Below are positions 31,147 through 33,217 of a stretch of DNA of 33,217 bases, one piece after another. Position numbers and translations under genes: made by a program. The notes beneath the pieces were generated by a model that saw nothing but the letters and a program-made list of their open reading frames with translations, did no database searches and was not told where the DNA came from. Numbering within the stretch: the stretch's first letter is position 1; each line of letters begins with the position of its first letter. This DNA is from Acidimicrobiia bacterium (GTDB taxonomy: Bacteria > Actinomycetota > Acidimicrobiia > Acidimicrobiales > AC-14): NCBI GenBank assembly GCA_023265045.1, contig JAHFUQ010000031.1, positions 1 through 33,217 on the forward strand, given 5' to 3'.

Positions 31147-32570
31147 CGCCCCGCCACCCGGCGGTACGCGTCCACCACGCCGGCGTCGAACAGGGCGCCT
31201 CGCCCGTCGATGAGGGTCGCCATGGCCGCCTCAGGCCCGCGGGCGGGGCGGTAGGGCCGGTGCGCCTCCATGGCGTCGACGACGTCGGCCACGGCGATGA
31301 TGCGGGCGCCCAGGAGGATCCCGTCGCCTCGAAGCCCTTGCGGGTAGCCGGAGCCGTCGAGGCGCTCGTGGTGCTGGAGGATCATCTCGGCGATGGGCCA
31401 GGGGAAGTCGATCCCGGCGACGATGTCGTGGCCCGCCTGGGCGTGCTCCTTGATCAGTTCGACCTCGGGCGCGCTGAGCGGGCCCGGCTTGTTGAGGATC
31501 TCGGACGGCACTGCGATCTTGCCGATGTCGTGGATGCTGGCAGCCAGCCGGATGCCCTCGGTCTCATGGGCGTCCTGCCCGAGCTCGGCGGCGATGGCGG
31601 CGGCGAGTTCCGCGACGCGGCCCTGGTGGCCGGCGGTGTAGGGGTCGCGAGCCTCCACCACCGCGGCGATGGCCAGGATCGACGCCCGCACGAGGGCGGC
31701 TTGGGCAACCTCGGCCCGCTTGCGCTCGGTCACGTCCACGATGACCACGCCGACGCCCGTGACCGCTCCGGCGATCGAAACGGGATAGAAGGTCACGAGG
31801 CAGTCGTGGACCATGCCCGGCTCCCTGGCGCCCTCGCCGCTCAGCTCCACGTCGGCGACGATTTCGCGGGTGGCCAGGACGCGGCGGAGTGCGGGCTCGG
31901 CCTGCGGCCACAGCGCGGGCACCATCTCCGCCAGCGTCCGCCCGATGTGGTCGGCCGCCGCGTGCCCGGTGATCGCCGCCGCCCGCTCGTTGACCCGCAC
32001 AAAGCGGAAGTCGCGATCGACGAGGATGAACCCGACGGGGGCCGTCGCCTGGAGCGACTCCAGCACGGTGAGGGCCTCAGCCGCCTGCCGCTCGGCGAGA
32101 CGCAACCCTTCGTGCAACCGCCGGCCGTCTTCGATGTCGGTGGCCGTGCCGGCCCATGCCGAAACGCGGGCGTCAGCGCCGCGCACCGGGGCGGCGCGCA
32201 CGGAGTTCCAGCGGAACACGCCGTCGGCGCGCCGGATGCGCGTCTCGACCTCGAACGCGGTCCCCGTGCGGAGCCCCTTTTCCCAAACGGCGCGGACCCG
32301 GGGGATGTCCCGGGCGTGAAGCAGGCAGAACGCCTCCCGCAGGGTGACTGCGCCGCGGGCGACGCCCAAGTACGCCACCCCCCGGCGGTTGAACTCGATG
32401 ACGGACCCGTCCGCGCTCGACATCCACACGATGTGGGGGAGCGCATCCGCGAAGGCGGCCAGCGCGGGATCGCCGAAAGGGCCCGGCGTCGTCGCGCTCG
32501 CCCTGAGCGGGTGGTGGTCACCTCTACGACTACGGCATTCCCGGTGGCGGCTCGTATGGTCTGTTGGCAC
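31143..32570 (-). CDS. PAS-PAS-HD-GYP cyclic-di-GMP phosphodiesterase
   Basis: The 475-residue cytoplasmic protein has two PAS domains: ~40-150 (ALPHIVWMSSADGSVIEFNR) and ~165-285 (LESLQATAPVGFILVDRDFR, ending VIVDVTERKRAE). An HD-GYP domain follows (~295-475) with RDPYTAGHQGRVAELAA, HDIGKIAVPSEILNKPG (H347, D348), HAQAGHDIV, and HHERLDGSGYPQGLRGD with intact GYP. HD-GYP enzymes hydrolyse c-di-GMP to pGpG or GMP. The start is GTG at 32570, 8 nt after the methyltransferase stop. No ATG or GTG occurs between it and the first PAS domain, so the start is well bounded, although GGAGG lies only 2 nt before it. Its stop overlaps the GGDEF gene. Confidence 0.9.
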   Translation of the reverse strand: MPTDHTSRHRECRSRRGDHHPLRASATTPGPFGDPALAAFADALPHIVWMSSADGSVIEFNRRGVAYLGVARGAVTLREAFCLLHARDIPRVRAVWEKGLRTGTAFEVETRIRRADGVFRWNSVRAAPVRGADARVSAWAGTATDIEDGRRLHEGLRLAERQAAEALTVLESLQATAPVGFILVDRDFRFVRVNERAAAITGHAAADHIGRTLAEMVPALWPQAEPALRRVLATREIVADVELSGEGAREPGMVHDCLVTFYPVSIAGAVTGVGVVIVDVTERKRAEVAQAALVRASILAIAAVVEARDPYTAGHQGRVAELAAAIAAELGQDAHETEGIRLAASIHDIGKIAVPSEILNKPGPLSAPEVELIKEHAQAGHDIVAGIDFPWPIAEMILQHHERLDGSGYPQGLRGDGILLGARIIAVADVVDAMEAHRPYRPARGPEAAMATLIDGRGALFDAGVVDAYRRVAGR

Positions 32571-32578
32571 TACCTCCG

Positions 32579-33217
32579 TCAGGGCGGGGTGATGGCGATG
32601 ACGGCGTAGTCCTGGGGGCCGAAGAGAACCTGGTTGAGCTGGGCGAAGGCGGCGTTGATGTGCGCCACCCAGGGCGGGGCGTCGGGGTCGTCGATGGGCT
32701 TGAGCTGGTAGTCCTCGGCCGGCGCCCAGAACGAGAGGCGGACGTCGCGGAACCCGGCCGTTTCGCACAGGAAGGCCAGCAGCGACGGGTGCAGGGGCCG
32801 CACGTGGGTGGGGTCGAGGATGTACGAGTTGCCCAGCACGACGAGCGACGCCGGGTTGGGCGTCTCGGCCACGAACAGGCCGCCGGGGCGGAGCCGGGAG
32901 CGCACCAGCTCGATCAGCTCCAGTACCGCGTCGAAAGGCAGGTGTTCGAGGACCTGGACGGCGACGACCGCGCCCAGGGACTGCTGGGGGACGGCGCGCA
33001 GGTAGGCGAGGGCGTCGCCGAGTTGGACGGTGACGCCGCGCTCCAGTGCCTCGGTCACCATCTCGGCGTCGCTGTCGACGCCGGTCGCCTCGATCCCCTC
33101 CTCGACCAGCGCGGCCAGGAGCTCGCCCCGCCCGCACCCGACGTCGAGCACCGGGGCGTGGGCGCGCAGCAGGTCGAAGTAGCGGAACTTCAGCTCGGCC
33201 AGGATCACGTCGGCCTC
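32579..33217 (-). CDS. Class I SAM-dependent methyltransferase, N-terminus cut by window edge
   Basis: The open frame runs off the right edge; about 212 residues are visible. Motif I is VLDVGCGRGELLAALVEEG, followed by ATGVDSDAEMV with the SAM-ribose acidic residue, VVAVQVLEHLPFD, and LRPGGLFVAETPNPAS. The C-terminal part (LLAFLCETAGFRDVRLSFWA) completes a Methyltransf_23-type Rossmann fold. Relatives of this shape often occur in polysaccharide or O-antigen gene clusters, where they methylate a glycan end. That would suit the Wzm/Wzt-like exporter at 25470-27657, but the link is inference. A GTG at 33208 is an internal candidate start; the longer form is more likely. It is followed 8 nt later by the HD-GYP gene. 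Confidence 0.83.
   Translation of the reverse strand, partial: EADVILAELKFRYFDLLRAHAPVLDVGCGRGELLAALVEEGIEATGVDSDAEMVTEALERGVTVQLGDALAYLRAVPQQSLGAVVAVQVLEHLPFDAVLELIELVRSRLRPGGLFVAETPNPASLVVLGNSYILDPTHVRPLHPSLLAFLCETAGFRDVRLSFWAPAEDYQLKPIDDPDAPPWVAHINAAFAQLNQVLFGPQDYAVIAITPP

Noticed and set aside
1..33217. tRNA, rRNA, CRISPR array or insertion sequence
   Set aside because: No tRNA cloverleaf with its conserved T-loop, no rRNA segment, no short direct repeats with spacers and no transposase were recognised on reading both strands.

Overview
The window is high-GC DNA with many GTG starts. Gene content points to an actinobacterium, most likely a member of the Acidimicrobiia: OpcA next to G6PDH, a DUF3052 protein, a two-component O-antigen-type ABC exporter, and several genes whose -10 boxes lie 7-10 nt before the start codon (leaderless style). 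The class-level assignment is inference; no rRNA or other taxonomic marker is present. No tRNA, rRNA, CRISPR array, insertion sequence or integrase was recognised.

Layout. 1-3574 (minus): a cation-diffusion-facilitator gene cut by the window edge, then zwf-opcA-pgl, the oxidative pentose-phosphate module, with overlapping reading frames. 3616-3840 holds a probable remnant of a DUF3592-like gene. 3899-16795 (plus) is the most unusual region: a secreted seven-repeat SBBP beta-propeller protein, a 2261-residue secreted repeat protein (Cys-pair modules, cadherin/Ig-like repeats, right-handed beta-helix), six small phage-tail-collar-domain proteins arranged as two copies of an A-B-C triad, and a GNAT acetyltransferase. 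Facing it on the minus strand (16792-19079) are a Tat-exported DUF6916-like protein and an operon of an unknown small protein, a FIST sensor protein and a second DUF6916-like protein. Together these look like a non-phage, surface or envelope system built from tail-collar domains.

19119-25325 is mostly housekeeping: a fatty-acid desaturase divergent from a TetR regulator with a dyad between them, DUF3052, a D-Ala-D-Ala carboxypeptidase (PBP4 type), a LON-domain protein preceded by a stack of strong hairpins, three small membrane proteins, TrmI (tRNA m1A58 methyltransferase) and MsrB. 25343-25384 is a long perfect palindrome.

25470-27657 encodes the permease and ATPase of an O-antigen/teichoic-acid type exporter (Wzm/Wzt-like). 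27807-29439 is a PAS histidine kinase with altered H- and N-boxes, split by a frameshift from its receiver domain. 29476-33217 (minus) holds a partial SAM methyltransferase, a PAS-PAS-HD-GYP c-di-GMP phosphodiesterase and a membrane GAF-GGDEF diguanylate cyclase. The last two overlap by 4 bp, so synthesis and breakdown of c-di-GMP are encoded together.
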